A DNA stretch of 19,897 bases from Buttiauxella sp035271705 (GCF_035271705.1 NZ_DATERI010000139.1:1-19897), one strand, 5' to 3'. Shown: positions 7,833-14,607, counted from the stretch's first letter. The notes: generated by a model not told the origin, from the sequence alone. Numbers and translations: made by a program.

Positions 7833-8416
7833 CAGCACACCTCCACATGCGTGGTGCGAGGGATAGCCAACAAGCGTTCGCCGCAGGTGAGGATTAAATC
7901 GATGCCAAGCGGGAAGGGGTGCGGGCGCTCGGTCAGTTCGTGAATGACGCAATCAGGCAGTTGCGGGGCAATCATTCGTTCTTCACGAATCCCCGCGCCC
8001 GTCAGGCGCAACATGCGGCCACCGCTCAGACTCGGCACTTGCAAAATCAGCGTCGCGCTGGTGTCTGGGGCGACGTCCGTTCCCTGTGCCAGTGCGTTAA
8101 GTTGATCGGCGGTGATTTCGGCATCGGCAACGGCAAATTGTGCGTGCTCTGGAGTCAAGGAGATGGGTGAATTTGTATGGAATCGGACATTTTGCAGCAC
8201 CACGTCATTGCTTAACGCCTCGCTAATCCACACCGAAGTGTCGTTATCAGCAAGCGTCAGCAGCACGCTGGTGGAGGCAATGCTCAACGGTTTCCAGCCA
8301 TGGTGCAGCGAGTGGAGTGCCACGATAACGCCCGGCTCACTCATCGCTTTAAGCAGTCGACGGAAGCTCTGTTGGGCATCCTGCACAGGCAGGTTAAAAG
8401 CGGTCATTAGGGTCAT
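7832..8416 (-). CDS. phnH: C-P lyase core complex subunit PhnH
   Basis: PhnH is a structural subunit of the PhnGHIJ complex, related in fold to PLP-dependent transferases but without cofactor. The 194-residue protein matches the family length exactly. It shows the opening FRRLLKAMSEPGVIVAL, the central LSGGRMLRLTGAGI and the strongly conserved end FPLGIDLILTCGERLLAIPRTT. The start at 8416 overlaps the phnG stop by four bases (ATGA), and GGAG sits eight bases upstream inside phnG, so the two subunits are probably translated in step. Confidence 0.97.
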   Translation of the reverse strand: MTLMTAFNLPVQDAQQSFRRLLKAMSEPGVIVALHSLHHGWKPLSIASTSVLLTLADNDTSVWISEALSNDVVLQNVRFHTNSPISLTPEHAQFAVADAEITADQLNALAQGTDVAPDTSATLILQVPSLSGGRMLRLTGAGIREERMIAPQLPDCVIHELTERPHPFPLGIDLILTCGERLLAIPRTTHVEVC

Positions 8417-8874
8417 GCGTTATCTCCGCGAACCAGAGTGAAGAAGTCGACTCGGCTGCTATTAATTTGTGTGCGGCGGGTGGCCAGGCGCTGTTCACGG
8501 TTTGCTGCTAACGGCGCAATTAAAGTTTCTTGTAAAGTCCGGAATCGAACTTTTTCCTGCATCAGCGCGTCGATGACGGCGCAAAGCTCGGCGTGGGCTT
8601 TATCGCGCCCTAATAAGTAGCTGTAACCGTAAGTGCCATCGGCGAGCTGCACCACGGCGCGGGTCAGGGAGGCGTCACCGGCAAAAAAACGTTTCCCGGT
8701 GCCGCCCATGCGAGCCTGGATTTGTACAAGTCCGATTTCGGACTGACGAATCACTTGATATTCAGGGTTAAGTTTCAGTTCCACCCAAAGTGCGGCCAGT
8801 TCTTGTGGCAGGCTGTGGGCGAGCACGGACATCCACTGTTGGCGTTGTGCGACATCAAAATGTGGTGCGTCCAT
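8413..8874 (-). CDS. phnG: C-P lyase core complex subunit PhnG
   Basis: PhnG is the small subunit of the C-P lyase core, needed with PhnI, PhnH and PhnL for the first step of phosphonate activation. The 153-residue protein includes the conserved stretch QARMGGTGKRFFAGDASLTRA and the GYSYLLGRDK block, and its length is close to the usual 150. The ATG at 8874 directly follows the phnF stop (TAAATG), with GGAG inside the phnF coding end. It marks the start of the tightly coupled catalytic block of the operon. Confidence 0.96.
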   Translation of the reverse strand: MDAPHFDVAQRQQWMSVLAHSLPQELAALWVELKLNPEYQVIRQSEIGLVQIQARMGGTGKRFFAGDASLTRAVVQLADGTYGYSYLLGRDKAHAELCAVIDALMQEKVRFRTLQETLIAPLAANREQRLATRRTQINSSRVDFFTLVRGDNA

Positions 8875-9600
8875 TTAGTGCTCCATGGTGAATTCAATCA
8901 TGTCGGCGCGGGTCAAGCTGACGGAGTATTCCGCCGGATTGATCTGGTCTTCACGGTGGTTAAGCGTGCGTACACAAAGCAGCGGAGCCATATTGGGGAT
9001 TTCCAGCAGGCGGCTTTCTTTGGCCTGGGCGCGACGGGCGCTGATGCGTGTCTGTGTACGTTTGAGGTTGATGCCAAGCTGTTGCTCAATAACGTCGTGT
9101 AGCGAACCGCTGTGAAACTGTTGCAGCGCGGGCCACCAGCAAAGGTCGGCAAAGTAGTGGTCAATCAGGCACACCGCGATCCCGTTAACGCGACGCAAGG
9201 TGCGCAGATGGATAATGTTGTCACCCTCGGTGACGCCCAGCGCATCAGCTACGTGGCTTGAGGCCGGGCGCAATACCGCGAGTAAGCGTTCGCTGGTGGG
9301 GTGGCTGCCCTGGTCTAGCAGGTTCTGGCTAAAGCGTGCTTGCGCGTTCAGCGGATAGTCGAATGGGCGCATCAGGACCAACACACCAATTCCCTGGCGA
9401 CGCTGTACCCAACCTTTTTCTACCAGTTGGTCGATGGCGCGGCGCAGCGTGTGGCGATTAACCTCGTAACGTGCTGCCAGTTGGCTTTCAGCGGGTAAGT
9501 AGTCGCCACAGCGGTAATTTTTACGCAGCTCTTGTTCGAGTAGGGCGGCGATTTCCTGATAACGCGTTGGGTAACTGGTCGGATGTCTGGATAGGTTCAT
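8875..9600 (-). CDS. phnF: GntR/HutC-family transcriptional regulator PhnF
   Basis: PhnF is a GntR-type regulator encoded within the operon and presumed to repress phn genes until a pathway ligand binds. The 241-residue protein has an N-terminal winged helix (about residues 11-76, including LAARYEVNRHTLRRAIDQLV and WVQRRQGIGV) and a C-terminal UTRA ligand domain (about 95-235, ending AEYSVSLTRADMIEFTMEH). I chose the ATG at 9600, which gives the Escherichia length; a TTG at 9609 would add three residues. It sits 16 bases after phnE and abuts phnG. Its ligand cannot be read from the sequence. Confidence 0.95.
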   Translation of the reverse strand: MNLSRHPTSYPTRYQEIAALLEQELRKNYRCGDYLPAESQLAARYEVNRHTLRRAIDQLVEKGWVQRRQGIGVLVLMRPFDYPLNAQARFSQNLLDQGSHPTSERLLAVLRPASSHVADALGVTEGDNIIHLRTLRRVNGIAVCLIDHYFADLCWWPALQQFHSGSLHDVIEQQLGINLKRTQTRISARRAQAKESRLLEIPNMAPLLCVRTLNHREDQINPAEYSVSLTRADMIEFTMEH

Positions 9601-9616
9601 TGGTGTCAACGCCTCG

Positions 9617-10399
9617 TTAAATGAAGTGCTTACGCAGTCGTTGTGACATGAAATCCAGCAGGCTCACGGTGACGATGATGATGACCATCAGCGCACAGGT
9701 TTGCTGGAACTGGAATCCGCGAATCGCTTCCCATAACGTCACACCAATCCCGCCTGCGCCCACCATGCCAACCACCGTTGCCGAACGGACGTTCGACTCA
9801 AAACGGTACAGCGAGTAGGAGATAAGCAGTGGCATCACTTGCGGGAGTACGCCGTAGAGGATTTCTTCAAGTTTGTTCGCGCCCGTGGCACGAATCCCTT
9901 CAACGGGACCCGGTTCGATAGCTTCCACCGCTTCAGAAAGCAGTTTGGAGAGCACGCCAGTGGTGTGGATGAACAACGCCAGAACACCGGCAAAAGGGCC
10001 AAGACCAACGGCGACCACGAACAGCATCGCAAAAACCATTTCGTTGATGGCGCGGCAGGCGTCCATCGCTCTTCGCATCGGTTGGTAAACCCACCATGGC
10101 ACCAGGTTGTCGGCACACATCAGGCCGCAGGGAATGGAAAGTACGATGGCCAGTGCGGTGCCCCAAACGGCGATTTGTAGGGTGATAGACATTTCAGCCA
10201 GATAGTCACGCCATTGGCTGAAATCAGGCGGAAAGAAGTCGGCCGCGAAGGTGGCCATATTCCCGGAATCTTTTATCAACGTGAGCGGGGCCATTTCCGC
10301 GCCATGCCAGGAGACCGCGAGGACAGAAAGTAAAATCGCCCAGCTAAGTAATGAAAACCAACTGCGTTTTGGTGCGGCGACGGTGATGGTTTGCTGCAT
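9617..10399 (-). CDS. phnE: Phosphonate ABC transporter permease PhnE, intact
   Basis: PhnE is the inner-membrane permease of the PhnCDE phosphonate/phosphite importer. The 260-residue protein has a first membrane segment at about residues 15-35 (FSLLSWAILLSVLAVSW), several more in the middle and end, and the permease coupling loop at EAVEAIEPGPVEGIRATG followed by NKLEEI. The start at 10399 (MQQTITVAAPKR) has GGAG upstream; the longer frame to 10489 reads through a REP element and is not protein-like. The gene is uninterrupted, unlike the cryptic phnE of Escherichia coli K-12, which carries an 8-bp duplication. It is separated from phnD by 90 bases holding a REP pair. Confidence 0.97.
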   Translation of the reverse strand: MQQTITVAAPKRSWFSLLSWAILLSVLAVSWHGAEMAPLTLIKDSGNMATFAADFFPPDFSQWRDYLAEMSITLQIAVWGTALAIVLSIPCGLMCADNLVPWWVYQPMRRAMDACRAINEMVFAMLFVVAVGLGPFAGVLALFIHTTGVLSKLLSEAVEAIEPGPVEGIRATGANKLEEILYGVLPQVMPLLISYSLYRFESNVRSATVVGMVGAGGIGVTLWEAIRGFQFQQTCALMVIIIVTVSLLDFMSQRLRKHFI

Positions 10400-10422
10400 G
10401 AGGTGCTCCGTATGGTTTTTTT

Positions 10423-10484
10423 GGCGGATGACGCTTCGCTTATCCACCCTACGGTCGGGTAGGGTTGCGTGAGCGTCATCCAGC
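10423..10484. repeat. REP pair (BIME-like) between phnD and phnE
   Basis: Two REP-like units face each other. On the minus strand GTAGGGTGGATAAGCG leads into AAGCGTCATCC (10423-10452); the partner on the plus strand is GGGTAGGG followed by GCGTCATCC (10454-10484). GGATGACGCT at 10426-10435 pairs exactly with AGCGTCATCC at 10472-10481, and CCCTAC with GTAGGG inside. The first unit is clearly the same family as the REP at 14576-14607. In the phn transcript it would fold into a strong hairpin just after phnD, a position that often protects upstream message from 3' decay. Confidence 0.8.
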
Positions 10485-10489
10485 AACAA

Positions 10490-11506
10490 TTACTGCACCG
10501 CTTTGTTCTGACTGCTCATCGCAGAAAGTGCTGCCGTCAGGCGATCCAAGTCGCTAAGTTGGTTCTGCAACTCGGTGACTTTGACGGTTTTATCTTTCTC
10601 ATCCAGGCCTTTGTTGTCCTTTACGCCCTGCATTTGTTTAAACAGTGCGAGCTGGCGGATTGGCAGCAGTTGCAGGTCGCTTGACGGACGGAACGGAGCC
10701 CAACCCAGCCGAGTCAACACTTCTTTTTCTTCCGCATTTTTGCCGTAAGTCATGAAGAAATCGTAGATTTTGTCTTTAGTGGTTTCAGACAGATTCTTAC
10801 GCCAGGCAATGGGGTCACCCGGGATCAGTGGTGATTTCCAGATAACCTTCAGCTCTTTAAGTTTGTCGGGTGCTGAGGTTTTCAGTTTTTCGAGGTTTTC
10901 GGTGTTGTTGGTTGCCACGTCGACTTGCTTATTGGCAACCGCCAGGGCGTTGGTTTCATGGCCAGCATTCACTGAGCGTTTAAACTCGCTCACAGAGACG
11001 TTGTTCTTGGCGAAAACATAGTATCCCGGGACGAGGTAACCAGACGTTGAGTTGGGATCACCGTTACCGAAGGTCAGCTCTTTACGTTTTGCTAGCAGAT
11101 CTTGCAGATTATTGATTGGACTGTCTTTGTTAACGATCAGCACGCTCCAGTAACCCGGAGAACCATCGGCTGCGACCGTTTGAGCAAAGACCTGGCCGTT
11201 AGCGCGGTCGACGGCTTCCATTGCCGACAGGTTGCCATACCAGGCGATATCGACTTTGTTAAAACGCATTCCCTGAATGATCCCCGCGTAGTCCGGTGCG
11301 AAGAAAGCATTCACTTTCACGCCCAGCTTCTTCTCCATATCCTTTAGGAACGGTTCCCATTGTGGTTTGAGGTTTTGTTGTGATTCGGTAGAGATAATGC
11401 CGAAGTTCAGGGATTTCTCTTGTTCATCCGCATGGGCTGGGCTGAACAGGGCACTGACGCTTAACAGGCTGGTAAAGGCTAAGGCTTTTACGGCTTTGTA
11501 GCTCAT
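10490..11506 (-). CDS. phnD: Phosphonate ABC transporter periplasmic binding protein
   Basis: PhnD binds phosphonates such as 2-aminoethylphosphonate in the periplasm and delivers them to PhnE/PhnC. The 338-residue protein has a signal peptide (KALAFTSLLSVSALFSPAHA, likely cut before DEQEK). The mature part begins LNFGIISTESQQNLKPQW and keeps the ligand-pocket blocks MRFNKVDIAWYGN, FGNGDPNSTSG and NAGHETNALAVANKQVDVA. I placed the start at 11506 with AAGGA seven bases upstream; the frame is open to 11629, but that extension precedes the signal peptide and overlaps phnC. It follows phnC by 31 bases. Confidence 0.97.
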   Translation of the reverse strand: MSYKAVKALAFTSLLSVSALFSPAHADEQEKSLNFGIISTESQQNLKPQWEPFLKDMEKKLGVKVNAFFAPDYAGIIQGMRFNKVDIAWYGNLSAMEAVDRANGQVFAQTVAADGSPGYWSVLIVNKDSPINNLQDLLAKRKELTFGNGDPNSTSGYLVPGYYVFAKNNVSVSEFKRSVNAGHETNALAVANKQVDVATNNTENLEKLKTSAPDKLKELKVIWKSPLIPGDPIAWRKNLSETTKDKIYDFFMTYGKNAEEKEVLTRLGWAPFRPSSDLQLLPIRQLALFKQMQGVKDNKGLDEKDKTVKVTELQNQLSDLDRLTAALSAMSSQNKAVQ

Positions 11507-11537
11507 GACTAATCCTTGAGTTAATTGATTGGTGTTC

Positions 11538-12317
11538 TTATGCTGCCGCATCAACTTGGGCAATGCTGCGATAGAGATTTCCCAGCCGTTCGTTGTCGAA
11601 CGCTGAGCGGCATCCGTCGTAAAACACATGACCCTGGCGCAGCGCGACGATGCGTTCGCAGTAGCGCAGGGCGTAATCCACCTGATGCAACGTCACCACA
11701 ACGGTAATGCCGTCCAGACGGTTAATGTCGTGCAGCGTTTCCATTACGATGCGCGCAGATTCGGGGTCGAGTGAGGCAATCGGCTCATCAGCTAAAATCA
11801 CTTTCGCCTGCTGCATCAAAGCGCGGGCAATCGCCACGCGCTGTTGTTGCCCACCGGACAGGGTGGAAACGCGTTGAAAAGCAAACTGCGCCATACCGAC
11901 GCGGGTCAGAGCTTGCAATGCGCGTTGCTTTTGTTCGCGAGTAAACCAGTTAAAACAGGTACGCCAGAACGGCGTGGAACCCAGCGCGCCAATCAGTACG
12001 TTTTCCAGTACTGTCAGGCGATTTACCAGATTGAACTGTTGGAAGATGTAGCCGGTGTGGGCGCGGCTTTTGCGAATATCGCTCGCCAGTCGGCCCGCTT
12101 TTTGTACGGTGCGGCCAAGCAATTCAACCTGACAGTCTGCTGATTTATCAGAAGTAATCAGACCGCTCAGGTGGCGTAAGAGGGTAGATTTGCCTGAGCC
12201 AGACGGCCCCAGCAGAGCAACCATCTCACCTTCTCTCACCTCCAGATCAACGGCGTTCAACGCTTGATGCTGGTTGAAGGTTTTGCTCAGTTTGTTGACG
12301 CGAATAATTGTTTGCAT
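11538..12317 (-). CDS. phnC: Phosphonate ABC transporter ATP-binding protein
   Basis: PhnC is the ATPase that drives PhnDE-mediated phosphonate import and is the first gene of the operon. The 259-residue protein carries Walker A GPSGSGKS (residues 37-44), the Q-loop in GYIFQQFNLVNRL, the signature LSGGQQQRVAIARAL, Walker B VILADEPIASLDP and the switch His in VTLHQVDYA. Two tandem ATGs exist (12320 and 12317) after AAGGAG. The second has the better spacing and gives the MQTIIRV start known from Escherichia. The upstream region is shared with the divergent DUF2235 gene and holds a candidate Pho box. Confidence 0.97.
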   Translation of the reverse strand: MQTIIRVNKLSKTFNQHQALNAVDLEVREGEMVALLGPSGSGKSTLLRHLSGLITSDKSADCQVELLGRTVQKAGRLASDIRKSRAHTGYIFQQFNLVNRLTVLENVLIGALGSTPFWRTCFNWFTREQKQRALQALTRVGMAQFAFQRVSTLSGGQQQRVAIARALMQQAKVILADEPIASLDPESARIVMETLHDINRLDGITVVVTLHQVDYALRYCERIVALRQGHVFYDGCRSAFDNERLGNLYRSIAQVDAAA

Positions 12318-12346
12318 CATTCGGCTCCTTAAAAAAGTTGCCTCAT

Positions 12347-12380
12347 GGTGACGATGAAATGTGACGGTTATGTTAAGAAT
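12347..12380 (-). promoter_or_regulatory. Candidate Pho box / phnC promoter region
   Basis: On the minus strand, TCTTAACATAACCGTCAC lies about 45 bases before phnC. Its second half (CCGTCAC) fits the Pho half-site CTGTCAY well, while the first half is degenerate; a second CGTCAC follows 13 bases on. The Escherichia phn operon is PhoB-dependent with a similarly imperfect box. I see no clear -10 hexamer at the expected distance. Confidence 0.35.
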
Positions 12381-12509
12381 AAATTTCGGTGTGATGAAGA
12401 GTGAGACGCAGCCTGGAAGTCATCAAGCTAATCAGCTATTTGTCGTATTGTCTGGAACTTCTTTTTTGTATTTGCTTAAAGGTACCCGCCGGTCATTGGG
12501 AAGGTAGCA

Positions 12510-13724
12510 ATGAGCAAGAATATTATTTTTTGTGCCGATGGCACATGGACCGCTCCCGGTGTAGAACCCAAACCGGATGATGAAACAATCGCCAGTAATG
12601 TTTATCAGCTATTTATTGATTTAAAAGGCGCTGTCGATCAGCAGAGTTTATTGTTAGCCAATGAGCAGGAAAAAACGCTTACGGATAACAGCGGCTATGT
12701 TGTGCAAGTTGCGAAGTACATTTATGGAATGGGCGATCCGCATAATGGCTTGGTAAAACGGCTGGGTGGGGCATTTGGCGCAAATTTGATCGTGCCGATC
12801 ATTCGTGGCTACACCTTTATCAGTCGCCATTGGCAGCCGGGGGACAGGATCTATCTGGTGGGATTTAGCCACGGTGCTTATACCGCGCGGGTTCTGGCTG
12901 AGATGATCATCGATCGTGGTTTATTAAGTCGTGAAAAGCTGAATTTAAACCAGCGCAGTAAAGATGAAGCGTGGCGGTTTGCCTCGTCGGTGTGGGCGCA
13001 GTATCTTGCCCATTCCCCGGAAATAAATCCGACTCTGTTAGGGAGTGTGGTGCGCGAGTTGCCGGGTTTTTTTTGCGACAGCGTGGACCCGACTTGTATT
13101 GTGCGTCCGGCTTCAATCGAAGCGGTGGCAGTGTGGGAAACGGTCGGGCAGATGGGCATCCCAAAATATTTCACTGATAAGCGCTACAATATTTTCCGCT
13201 TTAATAATACCGAGCTGCATCCACGGGTGAAATACGGGCTACAGGCGCTGGCGATTGATGAGCAGCGTGTCGATTTAGCGCCAGTGTTGTGGGATAACCG
13301 CGATCGTATTTTGCAGGTGCTGTTTCCCGGTATTCACCAGGATGTTGGCGGGGGATATCAGTTAACGCCTGAGGACAGCAGTTTGTCGAATGGCGCCTAT
13401 TTGTGGATGCACGATGCGCTCGACGATTTGGGGATTCATCTTGCTCCCAGCGCTGTCGTTGCTGACCCACTTGGGCCACTGCATTGCGATTGGTATCCGC
13501 CCACCCCGTTTTTGCGCATTATGCCCCGTCACCTTCCCCCACCGGTGACTTCATCAATGATGGTGCACCAGTCGGTTATCGAGCGGCTAAGTGGCGACGC
13601 TACATTGCTGCAGCAGTCGGCGATAACCGGGGAATGGCAGCCTGGACCGTATGCGCCGGAACCGCTACAAGACTATTTGCATGGACAGGGCGCAATCCCC
13701 ATTAACTGGGCTATCGCGCGGTAG
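12510..13724 (+). CDS. DUF2235 alpha/beta hydrolase (Tle1-like fold), accessory gene in the phn locus
   Basis: This 404-residue protein belongs to the DUF2235 family, which shares its fold with the T6SS phospholipase Tle1. Motifs in order: IFCADGTW at 6-13, the nucleophile elbow GFSHGAY with Ser120 (GxSxG), VWETVGQMGIP with Glu210 where the family normally has Asp (VWDTVG), and PGIHQDVGGGY with His276. I see no signal peptide, membrane segment, PAAR or MIX module, and no immunity-like gene beside it, so a cytoplasmic hydrolase is more likely than a toxin. The start follows GGGAAGG by a few bases. It is divergent from phnC, converges on yjdN, and is followed at once by a long inverted repeat. 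It is absent from the Escherichia phn locus as I know it. Substrate unknown; lipid or ester hydrolysis is inferred from the family. Confidence 0.85.
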   Translation: MSKNIIFCADGTWTAPGVEPKPDDETIASNVYQLFIDLKGAVDQQSLLLANEQEKTLTDNSGYVVQVAKYIYGMGDPHNGLVKRLGGAFGANLIVPIIRGYTFISRHWQPGDRIYLVGFSHGAYTARVLAEMIIDRGLLSREKLNLNQRSKDEAWRFASSVWAQYLAHSPEINPTLLGSVVRELPGFFCDSVDPTCIVRPASIEAVAVWETVGQMGIPKYFTDKRYNIFRFNNTELHPRVKYGLQALAIDEQRVDLAPVLWDNRDRILQVLFPGIHQDVGGGYQLTPEDSSLSNGAYLWMHDALDDLGIHLAPSAVVADPLGPLHCDWYPPTPFLRIMPRHLPPPVTSSMMVHQSVIERLSGDATLLQQSAITGEWQPGPYAPEPLQDYLHGQGAIPINWAIAR

Positions 13725-13726
13725 GC

Positions 13727-13772
13727 GTACAGGATGCTACCGCTTGTATTCACAAACGGTAGCATCCTGTAC
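13727..13772. terminator. 16-bp perfect inverted repeat after the DUF2235 gene
   Basis: The arms 13727-13742 and 13757-13772 (GTACAGGATGCTACCG and its exact complement) form a 16-bp stem. Past one mismatch, four more pairs (TTGT/ACAA) leave a 4-base loop. It begins three bases after the DUF2235 stop. There is no U-run, so it is not a classic intrinsic terminator. It may still end transcription or shield the 3' end, or be part of the neighbouring repeat. Confidence 0.5.
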
Positions 13773-13890
13773 CCGTCATACTTCAAGTCGCATCTTTGTT
13801 GGCGACACTCACTCACCCGCATCACTTAGTTGTGTAAGCTCAACGAGATGAGTTTGCTTGCCGCTGCGATGAATCTTGAATTATTTTAGG
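13772..13890. repeat. Dispersed enterobacterial intergenic repeat, full-length copy
   Basis: The block runs from CCCGTCATACTTCAAG to CTTGAATTATTTTAGG, with a middle resembling GTTGGC..ACTCACTCACCC and TTAGTTGTGTAAGCTC. I recognise this pattern from intergenic regions of many Enterobacterales. Its ends are imperfect inverted repeats (ATACTTCAAG versus CTTGAATTAT, 8 of 10), as in a MITE. No coding capacity is seen. Confidence 0.6.
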
Positions 13891-13901
13891 CATACAATCA
13901 G

Positions 13902-13973
13902 TTACATCAGTTACATCAGTTACATCAGTTACATCAGTTACATCAGTTACATCAGTTACATCGGTTACATCGG
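13902..13973. repeat. 9-bp tandem repeat, eight units, starting on the yjdN stop codon
   Basis: Eight direct 9-bp units read CCGATGTAA (the two nearest the gene) or CTGATGTAA (the next six) on the minus strand. A degenerate ninth unit may lie at 13893-13901. The first unit is the last two codons plus the stop codon of yjdN (Pro-Met-stop), so the array looks like serial duplication of the gene end. It is a slippage-prone VNTR. Confidence 0.95.
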
Positions 13974-14405
13974 TTTTTCGACATTCACCATCCATGGGAT
14001 ACCGTACTTATCGGTCAACATGCCAAATCCTTTGGCCCAGAACGTTTCACCCCAGGGCATGGTGACATCACCACCCGCGGCGAGGTTATCAAACCAACGT
14101 TTACCTTCGGCGACATCTTCAGTGGATAGACTCAGCGCATAGCCGGAGTGCTTAACTTTTTCAGCACTCATATTGCCATCGCTCATCATCACTTCATTGT
14201 CACCAATGCGAACATTGGCGTGCATGATTTTATCGTCAGGCCAGTTAAATCCACTGTTGCAGCCTTCTGACGAGTCGTTTGCTGCCTCCTCTGGCATTTC
14301 GCCAAAAGTCATTTTGAACAGCAGTTCGGCACCGATGGCTTGTTTATAAAACGCGATAGCTTCTTCGCAGGTGCCGTCAAAAAAGATGTAGGGGCCAATA
14401 GCCAT
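13965..14405 (-). CDS. yjdN: VOC-superfamily protein YjdN (PhnB-like)
   Basis: YjdN, formerly PhnB, is a small glyoxalase/bleomycin-resistance-fold (VOC) protein. Despite its old name it is not required for phosphonate use, and its substrate is unknown. The 146-residue protein shows PYIFFDGTCEEAIAFYKQAI at the start, then the conserved HANVRIGDNEVMMSD, GKRWFDNLAAGG and WAKGFGMLTDKYGIPWMVNV. The start at 14405 follows a GAGG site. The C-terminus ends early in EKPM, where a 9-bp repeat array supplies the stop; related proteins as I recall them end with a few different residues. A terminator and repeats separate it from yjdM, so it probably has its own promoter or depends on read-through. Confidence 0.93.
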   Translation of the reverse strand: MAIGPYIFFDGTCEEAIAFYKQAIGAELLFKMTFGEMPEEAANDSSEGCNSGFNWPDDKIMHANVRIGDNEVMMSDGNMSAEKVKHSGYALSLSTEDVAEGKRWFDNLAAGGDVTMPWGETFWAKGFGMLTDKYGIPWMVNVEKPM

Positions 14406-14423
14406 TATTTAATCCTCTTTAAA

Positions 14424-14466
14424 ACCCGTCATACTTGCCGCCTACCTGCGACTCGAATTATTGAGG
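14424..14466. repeat. Dispersed enterobacterial repeat, internally deleted copy
   Basis: ACCCGTCATACTT is joined directly to GCCGCCTACCTGCGACTCG and AATTATTGAGGG. Both ends match those of the long copy at 13772-13890, but the middle is missing. It lies just upstream of the yjdN ribosome site. Confidence 0.55.
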
Positions 14467-14537
14467 GTTTACTTTGGTCAAAATATACACAAAAGAAGTG
14501 TAGTCATGGGGAGAGGGGCAAGCCAGGCGGGGGGCGT

Positions 14538-14562
14538 AAAAAACGGTGGATTTCTCCACCGT
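14538..14562 (-). terminator. Intrinsic terminator of yjdM
   Basis: On the minus strand an 8-bp stem ACGGTGGA/TCCACCGT with a 4-base GAAA loop is followed by a run of six T. It lies about 50 bases past the yjdM stop and before yjdN, so it should end the yjdM transcript. Confidence 0.85.
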
Positions 14563-14575
14563 ATTAACTGCTTTT

Positions 14576-14607
14576 GCAGGTCGGATAAGCGCAGTGTCAT
14601 CCGACAC
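14576..14607 (+). repeat. Single REP element downstream of yjdM
   Basis: GCAGGTCGGATAAGCG followed by CAGTGTCATCCGACAC is a typical enterobacterial REP: GTCGGAT (14580-14586) pairs with ATCCGAC (14599-14605). It belongs to the same family as the first unit between phnD and phnE. It sits between the yjdM stop and its terminator. Confidence 0.8.

Noticed and set aside
7833..7952. 40-residue N-terminal extension of PhnI
   Set aside because: It lies entirely within phnH and is not conserved; the MYVAVKGGEKAI start gives the normal length.
10400..10489. 30-residue N-terminal extension of PhnE
   Set aside because: It reads through the REP pair and has no counterpart in the family.
11507..11629. 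41-residue N-terminal extension of PhnD
   Set aside because: It would bury the signal peptide; the start at 11506 has a good ribosome site.
12510..13724. DUF2235 protein as a type VI secretion effector
   Set aside because: No PAAR, MIX, VgrG or immunity gene is nearby and the protein is shorter than typical Tle1 effectors; not excluded, but unsupported.
13902..13973. Possible CRISPR array
   Set aside because: The units are 9 bp with no spacers, and no cas gene is present; it is a simple tandem repeat.
13876..14142. Plus-strand frame beginning with an Ile-Ser-Tyr repeat
   Set aside because: It is the forward reading of the 9-bp array and the reverse of yjdN; there is no ribosome site or family resemblance.
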